DNA of 64,000 nt from Apostichopus japonicus (lineage: Eukaryota > Echinodermata > Holothuroidea > Aspidochirotida > Stichopodidae): NCBI RefSeq assembly GCF_037975245.1, contig NC_092581.1, positions 11,621,303-11,685,302 of the forward strand. Direction: 5' to 3'. Below, one piece after another: positions 13,765-27,335 of the stretch; the first letter of the stretch is position 1; every line of letters starts with the position of its first letter. The position numbers and the translations under genes are program-made. The notes beneath the pieces were generated by a model. It had not been told where the DNA came from. It did not search any database and saw only the letters and a list, made by a program, of their open reading frames with translations.

Positions 13765-15302
13765 TAGTGCTGCGCCGTTTACAAATTTAAACGTGTAAAC
13801 AAACGAAACATCGTTTAAACGTTTAATAAAACCTTATGAACGTTTAAACGAAACTATGATATCAACTGAAAATATAAATTATTGGCAAAAATCGTGTATC
13901 AATTCCCGTGTTTATTTTGTCTACTACGCGAAATAACAAAACAACTTACGATCAGTCGAATCATAAACTGCGAACGTAATCCTACTTTTGTCCCCCCCCC
14001 GATGTATCCGGCGATATGAATGGCTTAAACTTGAACGCTGTTATCCTTTTGTGAAAACTTCCTGATTCGCGGCACAAGTGTACTTTATATCGAGCCGACA
14101 GCGGCTGCGCAGATAATCCAGTCAATGCATGTTCGATCGAAATGATTACAATCCCTGTCCATCACTTTGAACTCTCCGACCAGACAATACCGGGTCGAAT
14201 ACTCAACTTGGTAATAGTTGTTCAAATACATGATCAAAGGAAATGTATCGATTGGAGATCGTAAAAAAAAACTCTGAAAATCAGTAGAGAAATTACCAAT
14301 TGTGTACGAAAAGTAAGTTGGTACACCTTTCAAATTTTACGAAAGATCCAGCAAAACACTTTCGACAAATTCACGCGAAACTGGCAAATCGTGCTAATTG
14401 CAACTAATGTCATGTATACAAGGCGCTAGTACACCCATTTATGAATAAACCGTAAGACCACATCTGGTGTTAAACGGGGGGGAAAGAAAGTATTTTCTAG
14501 AATTTCCAAAAATACGGAAAACATGTCCTACCACAGTTAAGTGTATAGCAAATAGCCTAACCACCTCGTCTGTTACGGATCTCACGTAACTACAAAAACA
14601 ACCAATTGTATTTTGCGAACTTGACGTTTTCTACAAGAACATGGAAATAATGTTAAGCATTAGTTAATCATGCCGTGTGGCCTAAAACATATTTTATTAC
14701 AAGGTTTACTTTAATAAAGATGACCATAGCTTGATATCTTGTGCTGCGTGTATGAACTGTGCCTCGTGTATCATTCGGAATACTCTATGAAACGTTTCGT
14801 GGAAACGTGCCAAAAATGTTAACAAACAGGTGTTAGACAGGGGATGAGCGCCCAGTTGTTTGGCAAGATACCTGGGAAAATTCTGAGCACATATACAGTA
14901 TCCTACCGTAGTATTTAAGTTAGGTTAAACCGTACTGAAGTTGTAAACTGATGTACGTTTAGTGCGCGCTATTCATTGTTAGGCATTCTAGAAACGGGGC
15001 TTTGCCGAACGTTTTTTGTTTCATAATATCGGAGGTTCTGTAAGTTAAACTTTTTAAAGATTGTAAAACAGATTAAATCTCTTTTCATTTTATAACATAA
15101 TACAGCTACTCTAACTTGTCATTTAAAATTTTTCATCAGCTTCGTGACAATTTAAATTCAAAAGTTGTCAGGGCGGTCCCCTGGACCCCATGCCTTTATA
15201 CTCAGCGTTTTCTCGCGATATTCGCGAATGTTTAAACGTTTAAATGAACGAAAAATCGGCCGTTTAAACGTGTAGGTCTTTAAACGAAAACTCACAGCCC
15301 TA
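13765..15302. mobile_element. Non-autonomous hAT-type element, 1.54 kb
   Basis: Perfect 8-bp target duplication AAGTCCAA at 13757-13764 and 15303-15310. Short terminal inverted repeats TAGTGCTGCG and TAGGGCTGTG (right end inverted). Several GTTTAAACG-like motifs crowd both subterminal regions, typical of hAT transposase-binding sites. No transposase frame recognised. Lies upstream of the USP16-like gene. Confidence 0.8.
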
Positions 15303-17159
15303 AAGTCCAATGTATACATGTACTGTATGCAAGAAAAACCATTCCCACACTTTACCTTCTTATGCTATTAGAGCACTGCACATTTTAAATGGAGGCTTAC
15401 TTCTCCAAACCTTATCAGTGTCAGTTTACAACGCAAATATGCAACTGGTAATCAAAACAATGTTACAACAATGTTTCTTCAATAATGATTATCAATTTTC
15501 AGTTTCATGTAACAGATGCTTTTGCTTAACATAATTTGTACCATGTAATGCATTCATACATCTTGTATTACCTGCAGACCTGTATTCGGTACAGTGTGTC
15601 ATTTATAGAGTTAGGTTACACATGTACATACTATCTGACATCAAAATTTGCTAACTATACACCTGTCATCCGAGGCAATGCAAAATATTTTATTTGCCGG
15701 CTAATGCGCTGGGAAATAACCCATCCAGTAATTGTTAGGGCAGTCTGAAAATTTGCAAACAACAAAAGAAAAGTTTAAGAACCAGAACAACAATTGGCTG
15801 AGTGATTTCATTTTCATACCACGTTTCATATGAGAACATTCAACAGTTTTTAAATCTGCTTGCACACAAGATTTTGATGTTTGACCATGGCATTAGTTTA
15901 CTGACATATGTGATGAAAATAATTGTATATGGTACATGTATGCTTTATTTTAGGAGTTAGTGCCTTTACAAGGCTTTCTGACTTCTGACCTCTGTCTAAC
16001 ACATGTGACCTCTGACCTCCAAAACAAGAACAGCAATTATTGCCATACTGAATGTAACAAAATCCTAGATTTTCATCTTCAGTCAAGTCAGGTTTCAATA
16101 TCGTGTTTTTTCGGAATACACATCACACTGTTTTCCTAAGTTTGGTGCAAACTACTGGAAACTAGACTTGCGACTTGCTCTACAAATCAGACCCAAGAAG
16201 TTGGAAATACCGCAACCCAAAATTAGGCCTAGGTCTTAAATGCACAGCCTATCGAGTAACGTCAACTACCAAATGATTAGTAACATTGTAGTCATCGAGT
16301 GTTAGACACGATGTGCGTAAGGATATTGGTCAATGCTTCGTTGCATGCATGTGTAGTATTATTATAGCCTAACCTAAATGTTGTCTGTATGCGTTCTTTT
16401 TGAACGTGTGGCTCTAATTGCTTGCAAAGGTGATACCTAGTGAAAGAAATACAAACTAGACTTCATAAAAGGTTTCATTTGCTGATGGCGTAGGCAACAT
16501 TAAGAGATTACTTACATGTTTCAGTCTGCAACAGTACGGCCCGTCCCCTTTTCGCCTCGAGAGCTGTTCGGCAGCTTCACTGTGCATGCTAGAACAGTAT
16601 ATATCATCTAGTCTGCAGGTGATGTTTGCTTTGGGGGCAGCATACATATACAATTTATTATACTGACTTAAATTCTTTTTACAGCAGAACGAAATCGATG
16701 TTCACTCCTTCCACCAGATTGTACTACGTTACATGCCGTCGAAATGTTACGATGTTCACTAAAATACAGTCCTTGTGAGAGGAGAAGGTGGCAGCATCGG
16801 AGTCCGGGGATAATTATAGGGCTGTCGGGGATATTTATTACTATTCATAAGTATAATGTTTAGTGCAAAAGGGGGACCATGTAATATAATTGTCGCTGAG
16901 GCCCAACCTTGTGTTTGATGCCAATGCTGGCGTTACGAGGATATCAGTACATTGTGTTAGCAGTATGCAACATAATATATGTAGTAACATAGTACTTAGT
17001 AACATAGTACAATATTGAGCCGTACATTATTTCACTTCTCTACAATAGCTTCCTTTAATAAATATCAATGGTATTATATTATATTATATTTCTCCTAAAA
17101 CTGTTGTGTGTATATATAAAATACAACAGTTTTTTATGTATAGGCTATGTTAGTAATAT

Positions 17160-17476
<317 letters not shown>

Positions 17477-18150
17477 GATGAGAGTTGTCTGATGATCGCT
17501 CAACGCGTGAAACTCTCTGTAATAACTATACTAGTGTTCCACTATAGTTTCAACTAGTCTCAACAGACTGAAGTGTAGACAGTGTAGACAGGAAGTGTAG
17601 CCGTAAAAAAGGTTTTGTAAATATTTGTACAGGATAAAAAAAGCTCGCACAAGCAAATACATAAAACTGTTAACATAAAAAATTTGCTCAGTGTCAAATG
17701 CCTGACAAAATCTAAAAAGTTATAATTATAGATTTCCCAAAAGTTTTGACCTTTTTCTTCGGAATTTGTAACTTTTTTCTCGAAATTTTAACTATTTTCA
17801 CACAAAAAAGAAAAACAAACCTTTGTCCCGCTCGAAAACGCAAAAACCATCTTGTACAGCAATGATCAGCTTTTGACTCAAAACTTCGATTGTGACTTTA
17901 TCCCAAATATTGATTTCTTCCCATATTTCGATCATTGTCTTGAATTCCATATGAAAGGTAGAATAATACTTAAAAGCTAACTTTCTAGGTCGAAATTATA
18001 ACAGTAGGCGTTTATCTCAAAACGACGACTATTTCATTAAAAACATTCGTCTATTTTCTTAAACTTTAATTTTGACTTTTCAATTTCTACATGCATGGCA
18101 ACATAACTTTTGGGTATCGAAATTTTGACGTCACCTCCCAAATCCTCAAT

Positions 18151-19293
18151 CAGGGCCGGATTTAGACATGTGGAGGCCCGTGAGCAACCTTCAGTGGCGG
18201 AGGCCCCCCTCCAGTGATCGCCGTCCTGGGGGAGGTGTGTAAGGGGAGGGGTATTGGATTTTTTCCAATAATTAAGGGTTCTTGGATGCGAAATGGTGCA
18301 GTATTTTGTGATTTCCGAAGTAAATTTTGTGATTTCTGAAGAATTTTCATTACGGTATGTAGGCCTGTTTGCCTGCAAAATTTTCAGTACAAGTAAAAAG
18401 GTTGCTACAACCTCTCTCACTCTCAGTAAGAACGAGCAATCATGATCAATCATATAAACATGGATATAATACTTACAGTACGTATATTTACAGACCAGGC
18501 AGTTTCGAGACGTGACCCTTGCAAAATCTTGGATTATAAGGGGATGTGGAGCATTTTCTTTCATAATCCGACGTCAAAAATGACTAAAGTTATCTAGAAA
18601 TTGGGTTCTGGAGAAAGAGGGTGTTGTCCCATTTCCAAGAATTTGATCGGCCTGCATATGCTAATTATCCCGGAAAACCGAAAAAACTCACACACCGGGC
18701 CTAAACTTGCTTTTAGCTGGACTGGACGAACATGATTCATAACGAACATGTTAATGCCAATTGCCAACTGCCCAGACGCGCACGGGCCTGTGTATGTGTG
18801 TGTGTAGAGGGGGTGAGAAGACAGTTGTTTTCATCATTGCACATGAAAAGAATCAATTAGCAATACCTGTCTGAAACCTAGCGGGAGGTGATGACAGGCG
18901 CACTGTCAGGGTGTACTGAAATGTTTCAACCAAAACCATTAACCTAGTTCTAAAGAAAATAGAGGTTGAGATCGATGACTTTGGATATTAGGCCAATCAT
19001 GTTTGTCTGCCGGCGACGTATGATTTGCAATAACGGGAAAACAACCACTTAGCTGTTTCTACCATTCACAAAGAGATACAATTAAAATTGAATATGACTT
19101 CAAGCGTATATGCATGGCGTAAGCCGCGCGCAATATGATTTTGATTGATGATATTGGTCAGCCTACATTTATTTTTTTTTCTTCAAATTAGTCCCCTTAT
19201 ATATATATATTTTTTCATGAAGTATGTGGAGGCCCCTTGTTGTGGAGGCCCGTGGGCAGCTGCCCACGTTGCCCATTGGTAAATCCGGCCCTG
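18151..19293. mobile_element. Non-autonomous hAT-type element, 1.14 kb
   Basis: Ends CAGGGCCGGATTTA and TAAATCCGGCCCTG are perfect 14-bp inverted repeats of a widespread animal hAT type. Flanking 8-mers TCCTCAAT and CTCGCAAT match at only 5 of 8 positions, so the target duplication has decayed. The subterminal segments about GGAGGCCCGTG are also inverted. The 175-codon frame overlapping the left end lacks hAT motifs. Confidence 0.7.
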
Positions 19294-20085
19294 CTCGCAA
19301 TTACGACTTTTGCACATCGGCATTTCGATCCATTCCTCGAAATTGTATAATGTAAAATATAAACTTTTCATGAAATAGTAGGAATAAAGTGGTAACTGAA
19401 GGTAAGGCGGAGTAGCTAGTACTACGTATCGGTTAGATCGGGCCTGTTACAGACAACGGTAGCGAAAAATCAACATGCATAACCCATCGAAGTTTACGGT
19501 GTTTCCTGCGAACGTTTGCCATACGTGCAAATTTGGAATTTCTCTTTGCTAATACAAGCTAAAAAATCAAGTAGGTGCCTACAGACAAATAGTGCAGGCA
19601 CTATAGTTACAAAAGCCAAGGGAGGATGAAATTTGCTCCAGTTTAGATGTTTTAACCCACCTACTGACTTAGCAAGGGCCATATGTGTATCAAGAATTTT
19701 ATAAAGGAAGGGTGCCTATAGTCATGGAACTATTACTGATAATATGCCATAGGATGTTTCCAGGAGGTACCCCCAGATCCAATATACATAGCTGATGGGA
19801 ATAGTTTTCATCATGCCTCTTATCATGTACTGGATATATCACAACTTCAATGGTGCTGATGGCACCTTGTTCCATGTGATTATGATATTCCTTGACTTGT
19901 TCTTGAACTGTCAAACATTTCGTCAAAAACTTGTGGATCAAGTAGACGAAATGACATTTGAGTTCCTCCACTTGTGACCAATTATTCATGTGTGACATTC
20001 TGAATAGTAGTAGTTGAGTAGTAGTTGTGATAGCTGTGTACTACCTCATCCAGAAATCAACACGGATCAAAACTTAGCTAAGAAT

Positions 20086-23000
20086 ATGCCTCGAATCGCA
20101 TTTAATTTTGTGAGATCTGTCGGGAAAGCTCACAGTTTACATAAATATAATTGTAGATTATGTTGTAAGTATAGAAGAATAAATGAAGGGAAAGGTATCA
20201 GGTTAATGTTCATTCTATTTCGGCAGGGCTGCCATTGCCACAAGATATACATGAACTTAGATCCATGGACCATGAGCCCTAACGTTATCTAGTCCAGTAA
20301 TATTATAGGCATAGGCCATCTGTTAAGCATGCCATAAGATTAATACGACTAAGTAGGCTCAGTACGTACAGACTTAAAAAATACAGGCCTCTAAGTCACT
20401 CTGGAACTCAGTTCTTGTATGCATGCTGAAAAACAATACCTTTTAGCATAATAATATGACAGTTTACCACTTGCCTAGGGTCATACTAATTAGCGTCAAC
20501 AGGCCGATTTCACGACAACTCAAGACAACTCAAAGACAACAAGATTAAAATACCATCAAATACAATGGATGTAATCAGAGTGTATCTGGAAACACGTTTA
20601 AAACTGACTGGAACCAGCTTACCTACATATTTTTCACGGGAAAAAAATGTTTATGTCGTAAAAATCGTCAAGTTTCTCAGTCCGTAGCATTGGACGACGT
20701 GATGCTAGTGGGCTTGCGCAATGACATTGGACCGCACCATACACTACAGATAAGTGCAATTTTTAAGTCGAGAATGGTGCTCAAACACTCGTGTCAATGT
20801 CTTTACAAGACGTCAAAAGTAAAATAAGCAAAGACTTATACAGAATAAAATACACGGAGAGAATAATAAAACCAGACAAAATAATAGTTAGCAAGACTGT
20901 AAAAATTAATAAAAACAGATGTAAATTATAATACAAGGGAAAAACAATAAGAAATATTCATTATTTTAAAAACATTCAATGATTTCATGTGGAGTTCATT
21001 CATCATACTACTTTGGTGCTTTCTTACTACGTCAACCCGCCTTACCAGAGCCGTATATTCTAAATATACGGCTCTGCACCTTACTAACACTGTACACAAA
21101 GGTAGTTCGCAAACCCTAAAACAAACCAACCCATATCATAATGGTGCGGTCCAGAGTCTTTGCGCAGGCGCAATAGCATCACGTCGTCCAATTCTACGGA
21201 TGGAGAAAGTTGACTATTTTTACGAAAAACACATTTTGCCTGTGAAAAATATGTATGGACGATACTTTCAGTCAGTTCCAAACGTGTTCCCAGATACACT
21301 TTGATTACAACCATTGTATTTGATGGTATTTTACACTTGTTGTCTTGAGTTGTCGTGAAATCGGCCTGTTGACGCTAATTAGTATGACCGCTTGCCTAGG
21401 CATTGTAAAAATGCATACTGTTTGATATGGTTGGGTCTGATATTTATTATTATTATTATTATGGTAGCCTATTAATTATCTTTTTACTATGTAATTATGA
21501 TGACATGCATTGTAAGTTGTTCCAGAAATATCAGACTCTAATATTTGGAATGTCGATCTTAGGTTGTGATATGTTCTATTAATACTCTGTATTTCTGGTA
21601 CCTTGGCAAGCCATCAACTAACTAGGTTTAGGGGTCAAACACTTATACACATACACCTAGGCTACAGTATTTCTTCTTAATGATGTTCAGGGATTGTGAC
21701 CCATGTGTTATGTGTTCATCCATCATTTAGGTATGAACTACAGTAATGTAATGTTAAATTCCAACTGCTTGAGTGAGGTTATTTGTCCTTTAGCTGTAAG
21801 TGACAAAATGACTCAAGCACCGTATTCAATGAACCCTGCATCCTGTACTTAAAGCAGTGGTACGCAGAGTCACTGTTGTGTGAGTACAATAAAATTTTGG
21901 TGCACAGTTTGCATTAATTGTTATATATAAAACATAACAAAGTGTAAAGTATCCCCGAGCCTGTTCGTCCTGCCCACACATAATGAATCAATCATTTGCC
22001 TTTAATATCAAACATTCATGTAAAAATTATGACCATGATAATCTCTGTCCAGGTGGAAATGTGAGACATTTTGCTAGTCAAGATTCTTCTGGAAAAGATG
22101 AACCTCCTACAAATTCTAAATCTCCATCCGATAATGAAGTAGATGCCATCCCTGAGAGATTATCCCCAGATAACAAGGCAGCAACTCTCCCTGCACCAAA
22201 GATCAGTCTAGACTTGCTTCGAAGACGTCAAGCCCAAAAGAAAGACCAGGAGCAGGTGGAAAAGTTTATAACTCCAGAGATTTATCCTCCAATGGGAAGG
22301 AGATCAAAAATCTTGGATTACCTTGAGAGACAGGATTGTTTTAAAAGGCGCATGGTGATGGATATTCCAGAATTTTATGTTGGTATGTTATGTTTAATTC
22401 ATTTATTTGTTTCATCGCCAATTTTGTACAATGGGAAAGGAAGTCTCCTACAAAGTCTTAAAAAGACTTAACAAGGTAGGAGACTCCCTGGGAGAAAAGA
22501 AAAGTAAAATGTACAAATATATATAATACAGTTTACACGTAAGGATTAAATATACAGTAATAATATCCTATTGATGCTGAGATGGATACGTGAATAGATT
22601 ATATAATACTAGAACGAGTTTAATAAATTCCTTTTTCAAAGTTGTAATTTGTTTTTGTGTGGCTGGACATTTTAAGCCTCATACACAGTGTGACAGACCA
22701 TCAGGTCAGCTCTTCGTGTGAAACACAAAACTCAGTGAGGAAACTTTAGACTTTGATGCCCTCAATTGACATGTTTAAAATAAAATATCACAAATATGTC
22801 ACTTACAAGTGTTGAATGTCAATAAAGGGTGCTCCTTTGTTTGTACAAAATTTAAAGAACATGTTTGCATTGAATTATTGGAATTTCTTAAATAGTGGAA
22901 TAACATTAACATTTAGGTCTGTACTTAGGAGCTGATGTCATTTTCTTTAAAGCCTTAAAGGAGCATCACAGAGATAAAGCATAGTTTAAAGGTGAATATT

Positions 23001-25855
23001 TTGAAAGCCAGAGCAGATTTGGAAACTTTAACAAACTTTCAAATTTGTTTTTTCTCCTGGACTATAACGTAACAAGATATAAATTCTGCCTGAAGTTATC
23101 CATTAAGTCACTCTTTGCTCAGCTTAATTTTGTTATCGATAAACATTACAGGATTCTTCATAGTTTTAATCATAGATAACTCTTAATAAAATCAAATTGC
23201 ATTTGCTTGAGAGAAAATGGCAATTGATAATCAACCTCACCCATCTCCTATTGTAGTGGTTATATTTGATGTTGGTTTTTTACACTAAATTATTTGTATG
23301 AAGGGAGAAGGTGTTTACCCATGACTAGCTGAAAATCAATATTATAGGTCAAGGCATCCTGGTTCCATGCTATAACTGACAGCATCTATCATGACTTTCT
23401 TTGAAGAAGTGAACATTGGGAGACTGTTTCTGATTTCTGATTTACCCTTATTTAATGAAGTAATTTTTACTGTAGCCGAACATGTTTATGCTTTTTGTAG
23501 GTTCAATATTGGCAGTCACGATGGCTGATCCTCATGCCAATGGGAAGACAAGCCGACTTGTCGGAATTTGTATCGAGAGGAAGAACTACGGTTTGGGTGC
23601 TAGCTTCAAGTTAAGGAACGTTATAGATGGACAAGGTATGATATGCCCTCACTACATATGATCCTTCTATCTACAATATTTTGTCTGTCGACATGTTCTC
23701 AGCAAGAACACTTTCGGTACAAAAGGCTTGGCCGCCTCAGAAATACAGCAACTATTTTCAAGATCCAAATTCTGAGAGACTTGTGTGTCTGACAAGTTTC
23801 AAATAAAATTGTTATGGAAGTGTTACCCTGATAATTCATTTTGATGCAGCGAGGGGGCATCATTGGGTGGGGGGGGGGTCCAAGGCACAAGCATCCTAAC
23901 AAAGGTTAATTCTAAATTGTAAGTAAAGTGGTACATTCTGCTGAAATTGTTCCAGACTATTGGAAAGCTAATACCAAAGTGAATTCAATCCCCAGACACA
24001 GTGACCGTCTCCGATATGACAAATAAGCGCTACAGCTGTCACATAGTATATTTGCATCGTGTAAGTAAGAATCTCAATCTTTCTCGATAGAATGTGAATA
24101 AATTGAACATCCTGCTAAATGATAAAGTGAATTTGTTGTTGTTGCAGGTTTAGAAGTGTTATATGAGCTCTATAGTCCTCTACTACACAAACTAGAGGTG
24201 TTGAAGTTAGAGAAGAGGACCGACGCACATCTGTTGTACCTCAGGGACGCCCTACCAGAGTACAGCACTATAGACCCTGACATGATTGCCATAAAACACC
24301 CACCTGGAAGACCCGTGCCTGTCAATGATATAGTTGTAAGTGTTAAGGCTTTTACTATATGTTGTATGACCAATTTATTATGTACCTCAAACTGTAAATA
24401 ACTGCAACACTTTGGGAAAAACACTTCTTTAATGGTGATGGGACCATCAGGCTACTTGAATTTGACCACTGTTATGAATGATCTTACTAGGTATATTGCT
24501 ACATTTACTTCAAATTCCATACTACTTTCATGTAGATACCTTTAAAAATTAATTTTGTCCCATGTTGGAGAAGGTAAAGCCAGACAAACCTAGCTTCATT
24601 TGACCACAGCAGTTGTCCTCATGTCTTCAGATAAAGTAAGGTAACCCGAAATAAGTTACAATGATATGAAATATTTGCCTTTGGTTGGAAATTTATGACA
24701 ATATTTAAGTATTAAAAGAAATAAATGTGCAATTGGTAAACTTCAGTTAGACACCCTCCTTATATTTTCTGAATAAATGAATCTTCGGGAGTAAGTAATT
24801 TACTCTTTCTTTTTGGTTCTAACAATTTTATTGCCCAGCCACTTTATATTTGTGCTTAACACATAACAAAGCATATATTTTAAATTTGCCAATTGCTTTA
24901 CTTGCGTAGGTGAAACCTGACCTTTGAATTTGGGATGACTAATACTTGATTTGTTCTAAATCACTAATAATTATGTAACAATTGAAAAAACACAAGCATC
25001 CAGCAGGGCATGTTATTGTAAGCTGGTCAGGTCTAGTCAAATTTAAGTGATTTCATATGTATTAAAAAAGACCTATACGATTGTGTCTACATCAAAAATG
25101 GATATAATTATAGTAGTTTGTCTGTAATCTTGAGAGTTAAATCTACAACTTTTCAATATTACATATTGTTTTTATCAAGGGCTTCCTGATCACAATCATT
25201 TATGCGCACAGCAACATGAAGTGAGGTGTGAAATATTGAGTTGTCTTTTCCCACTTTGAATATTGATTGGAAATATTATTCTTGTGACAAAGCCGGTTTA
25301 GTTAACTTGTCACTACATTGTGTGCAATGATATCTATGTAGTAATGTGATACGTTTGACTTGGCATTGGAGCTTGTGTGGGAACTTTATGGATTTGAAGA
25401 ACATTTCAAGGTTGTGCAAGGTAGTTTAAAATGTCTCAACCAGAAAGTGAACTTGATTAAACTTTCCACTCGCACCTTATTTGTGTTTATTGCTCGCTTT
25501 TGTACATTTTTTGGGGGAAGTGGCAGGTGGTGGTAGAAGTCGGGCGAGGGGTTGTTGTGGTATGGTATGATTGCAAATCTGCAAGATGTATTTTCTTTCT
25601 CTTAAGGTTAAGATGAAACCGAGACCGTGGCACAGACGTTGGGAGAGGTATGAACTGAAAGGATTAGACGTGTCTGGAGTGAGCCAGAGTAGAATGGCAA
25701 CAGTACAAGACCACATCCTCCCAGAGTACAAGAAGATGGACTTACTCATGATGTACCCAAGATACGATATCACAGAGAAAGATCGTATGAGGATTGAACG
25801 GGAGTGGGAGGTCCACCAAAATGAATTGGAGAGAACCGCAAAGAAAGGAAGCTAA
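20086..25855 (+). CDS. MRPL19: Large-subunit mitochondrial ribosomal protein L19 (bL19m)
   Basis: Component of the mitoribosome large subunit. Exons 20086-20164, 22053-22382, 23501-23635, 24148-24335, 25607-25855, all with GT-AG borders and agreeing phases, give 326 aa (the human protein has about 292). The core is strongly family-like: [62 protein letters not shown], and [14 protein letters not shown] at the start of the last exon. The start at 20086 gives a basic N-terminus ([20 protein letters not shown]) free of acidic residues, as expected of a mitochondrial targeting peptide. An upstream in-frame ATG at 20014 would add acidic residues and is less likely. Intron 1 contains the foldback element 20479-21389. 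The first exon was chosen because its phase-1 donor T|GTAAGT joins exactly to the acceptor at 22053. The 5' flank is shared, head to head, with the USP16-like gene about 6.9 kb away. Confidence 0.92.
20479..21389. mobile_element. Foldback element, Mutator-like
   Basis: Two inverted arms of about 265 bp (20479-20745 and 21130-21389) enclose a unique centre of roughly 380 bp. Ends GGTCATACTAATTAGCG are perfect. Flanking 10-mers ACTTGCCTAG (20469-20478) and GCTTGCCTAG (21390-21399) differ at one base; a 9-10 bp duplication with long inverted arms points to a Mutator-like element. The centre holds a second perfect hairpin at 21046-21076 (14-bp arms, 3-nt loop). In MRPL19 intron 1. Confidence 0.78.
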
Positions 25856-26124
25856 TGGGAGTTCTTTTATTTGATGGAAGATGTTTATAATACAACCGTT
25901 ACAAGTTGATAAGTAATGAACAGCCCACAGAAAATTTAGATGGATTGAGCAGAAAATGTTGCTTTTTTCATTTGTTGCTGGCACTTTGTTGAAAAAATAA
26001 CATATTGTTTGACAAGGCTACTTGATTCCTGTGGGACAGTCTTCTGTGTAGAGATCGACTTAACATATTCTTCCTAATAGAGACACAAACTCAAACATCA
26101 TACATCTATGTATTGTGATAGTGA

Positions 26125-26485
26125 TAAATGTCATGAACAACTTAACACCCCCTTCTCACCCCTCCCTCCAAAGCTAGGAGATACTCATTATTGGTCTATG
26201 TGATTGTGATAACTATCATGAACAACTTAACACCCCCTCCTCACCCCTCCCTCCAAAGCTAGGAGATACTCATTATTGGTCTATGTGATTGTGATAACTG
26301 TCATGAACAACTTAACACCCCCTCCTCACCCCTCCCTCCAAAGCTAGGAGATACTCATTATTGGTCTATGTGATTGTGATAACTGTCATGAACAACTTAA
26401 CACCCCCTCCTCACCCCTCCCTCCAAAGTTAGGAGATACTCATTATTGGTCTGTGTGATTGTGATAACTGTCATGAACAACTTTA
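26125..26485. repeat. 85-bp minisatellite, about 4.2 copies
   Basis: The CTTAAC segment recurs at 26141, 26226, 26311 and 26396, with a degenerate CTTTAC at 26481; exact 85-bp spacing. Units are almost identical, each with a C-rich stretch ACACCCCCTCCTCACCCC. Just past the MRPL19 3' end. Confidence 0.9.
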
Positions 26486-27142
26486 CCAAACAGCTAAGAA
26501 AGATCTTGTTCCATTTGGGAGATATCATAGATTTAATGTTTCTTCACATGCAAGGCTGAAGATTTTAGCAAGTCTAGATATGACATCATGTAGCCACATG
26601 TGCTTCAGTTTTTTTTTTTTCATCATTTTCTGCAATGTATATTTTCTATAAATGGAGATTGGTGTTTCAAATACAGAATCCAAAAATATTGAAGCTTGTT
26701 ACAGGACGTAATGATGGCATTGGCTTCTGGCTCAAAACCGTTAACATTCCAAAGAAAAACAAACAGGGCACTATGATATCACAGATTTTCAAAATGAAAT
26801 CACCAAAACATGACTTTTATACTAGGATATTTCCCAAATGAAAGTTGATCTTTCTTAACTGTTTGGGGGAATTATTCTTCACAAAGGTCTCTATCATATA
26901 TGCCAAAAGATGATGGTTGGGTTTTGTCCCCTGTAAGTTAAAGACCAAAAGAATGTAGCAAGTCACACATGGAATATTCTATGCTCCAGTAAGTTCACTT
27001 AACATACGGTCATTATAACTATCAGTTTAACTATGTTTGTGATTGGAAAGCAAAGAAAGTGTTTTTGAGGTAGAGAGGATTGACTCATTTAAGCCACAAG
27101 TTCAGGTTGCACAATGTCGAGATTCATACAGTGTTCTGTATT

Positions 27143-27245
27143 CTTTGTTGGGGGAGGTAGGGGAAGGTATTTGGTGGGGGAGGGAGGGGTTGGGAGGGGG
27201 AGGTATTTGTTGGGTGAGGGAGGGGTTGGGAGGTATTTGGTGGTG
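27143..27245. repeat. G-rich minisatellite
   Basis: Repeated GGGAGGTATTTGGTGGG-like units on the plus strand, with many GGG runs that could form G-quadruplexes. Confidence 0.8.
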
Positions 27246-27254
27246 CAAGTCAGA

Positions 27255-27335
27255 ATGCCACAGTAGCTTGCGAATCATCCCGAGGTCAGTTGTTTGAATC
27301 CTGTTGCAGCCCAAAAATTTCTATGCCCTTTTCAA
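27255..27335 (+). mobile_element. SINE-like fragment with box B
   Basis: AGGTCAGTTGTTTGAATCC followed by AAAAATTTCTATGCCC, related to the piece at 640-715. A TAGCTTGCG segment upstream may be the remains of box A. Confidence 0.35.

Noticed and set aside
18037-18564. 175-codon minus-strand open frame
   Set aside because: It crosses the end of a hAT element into flanking DNA and shows no family motif.
20926-21314. Overlapping open frames on both strands
   Set aside because: They fall in the arms and centre of the foldback element and mirror each other.
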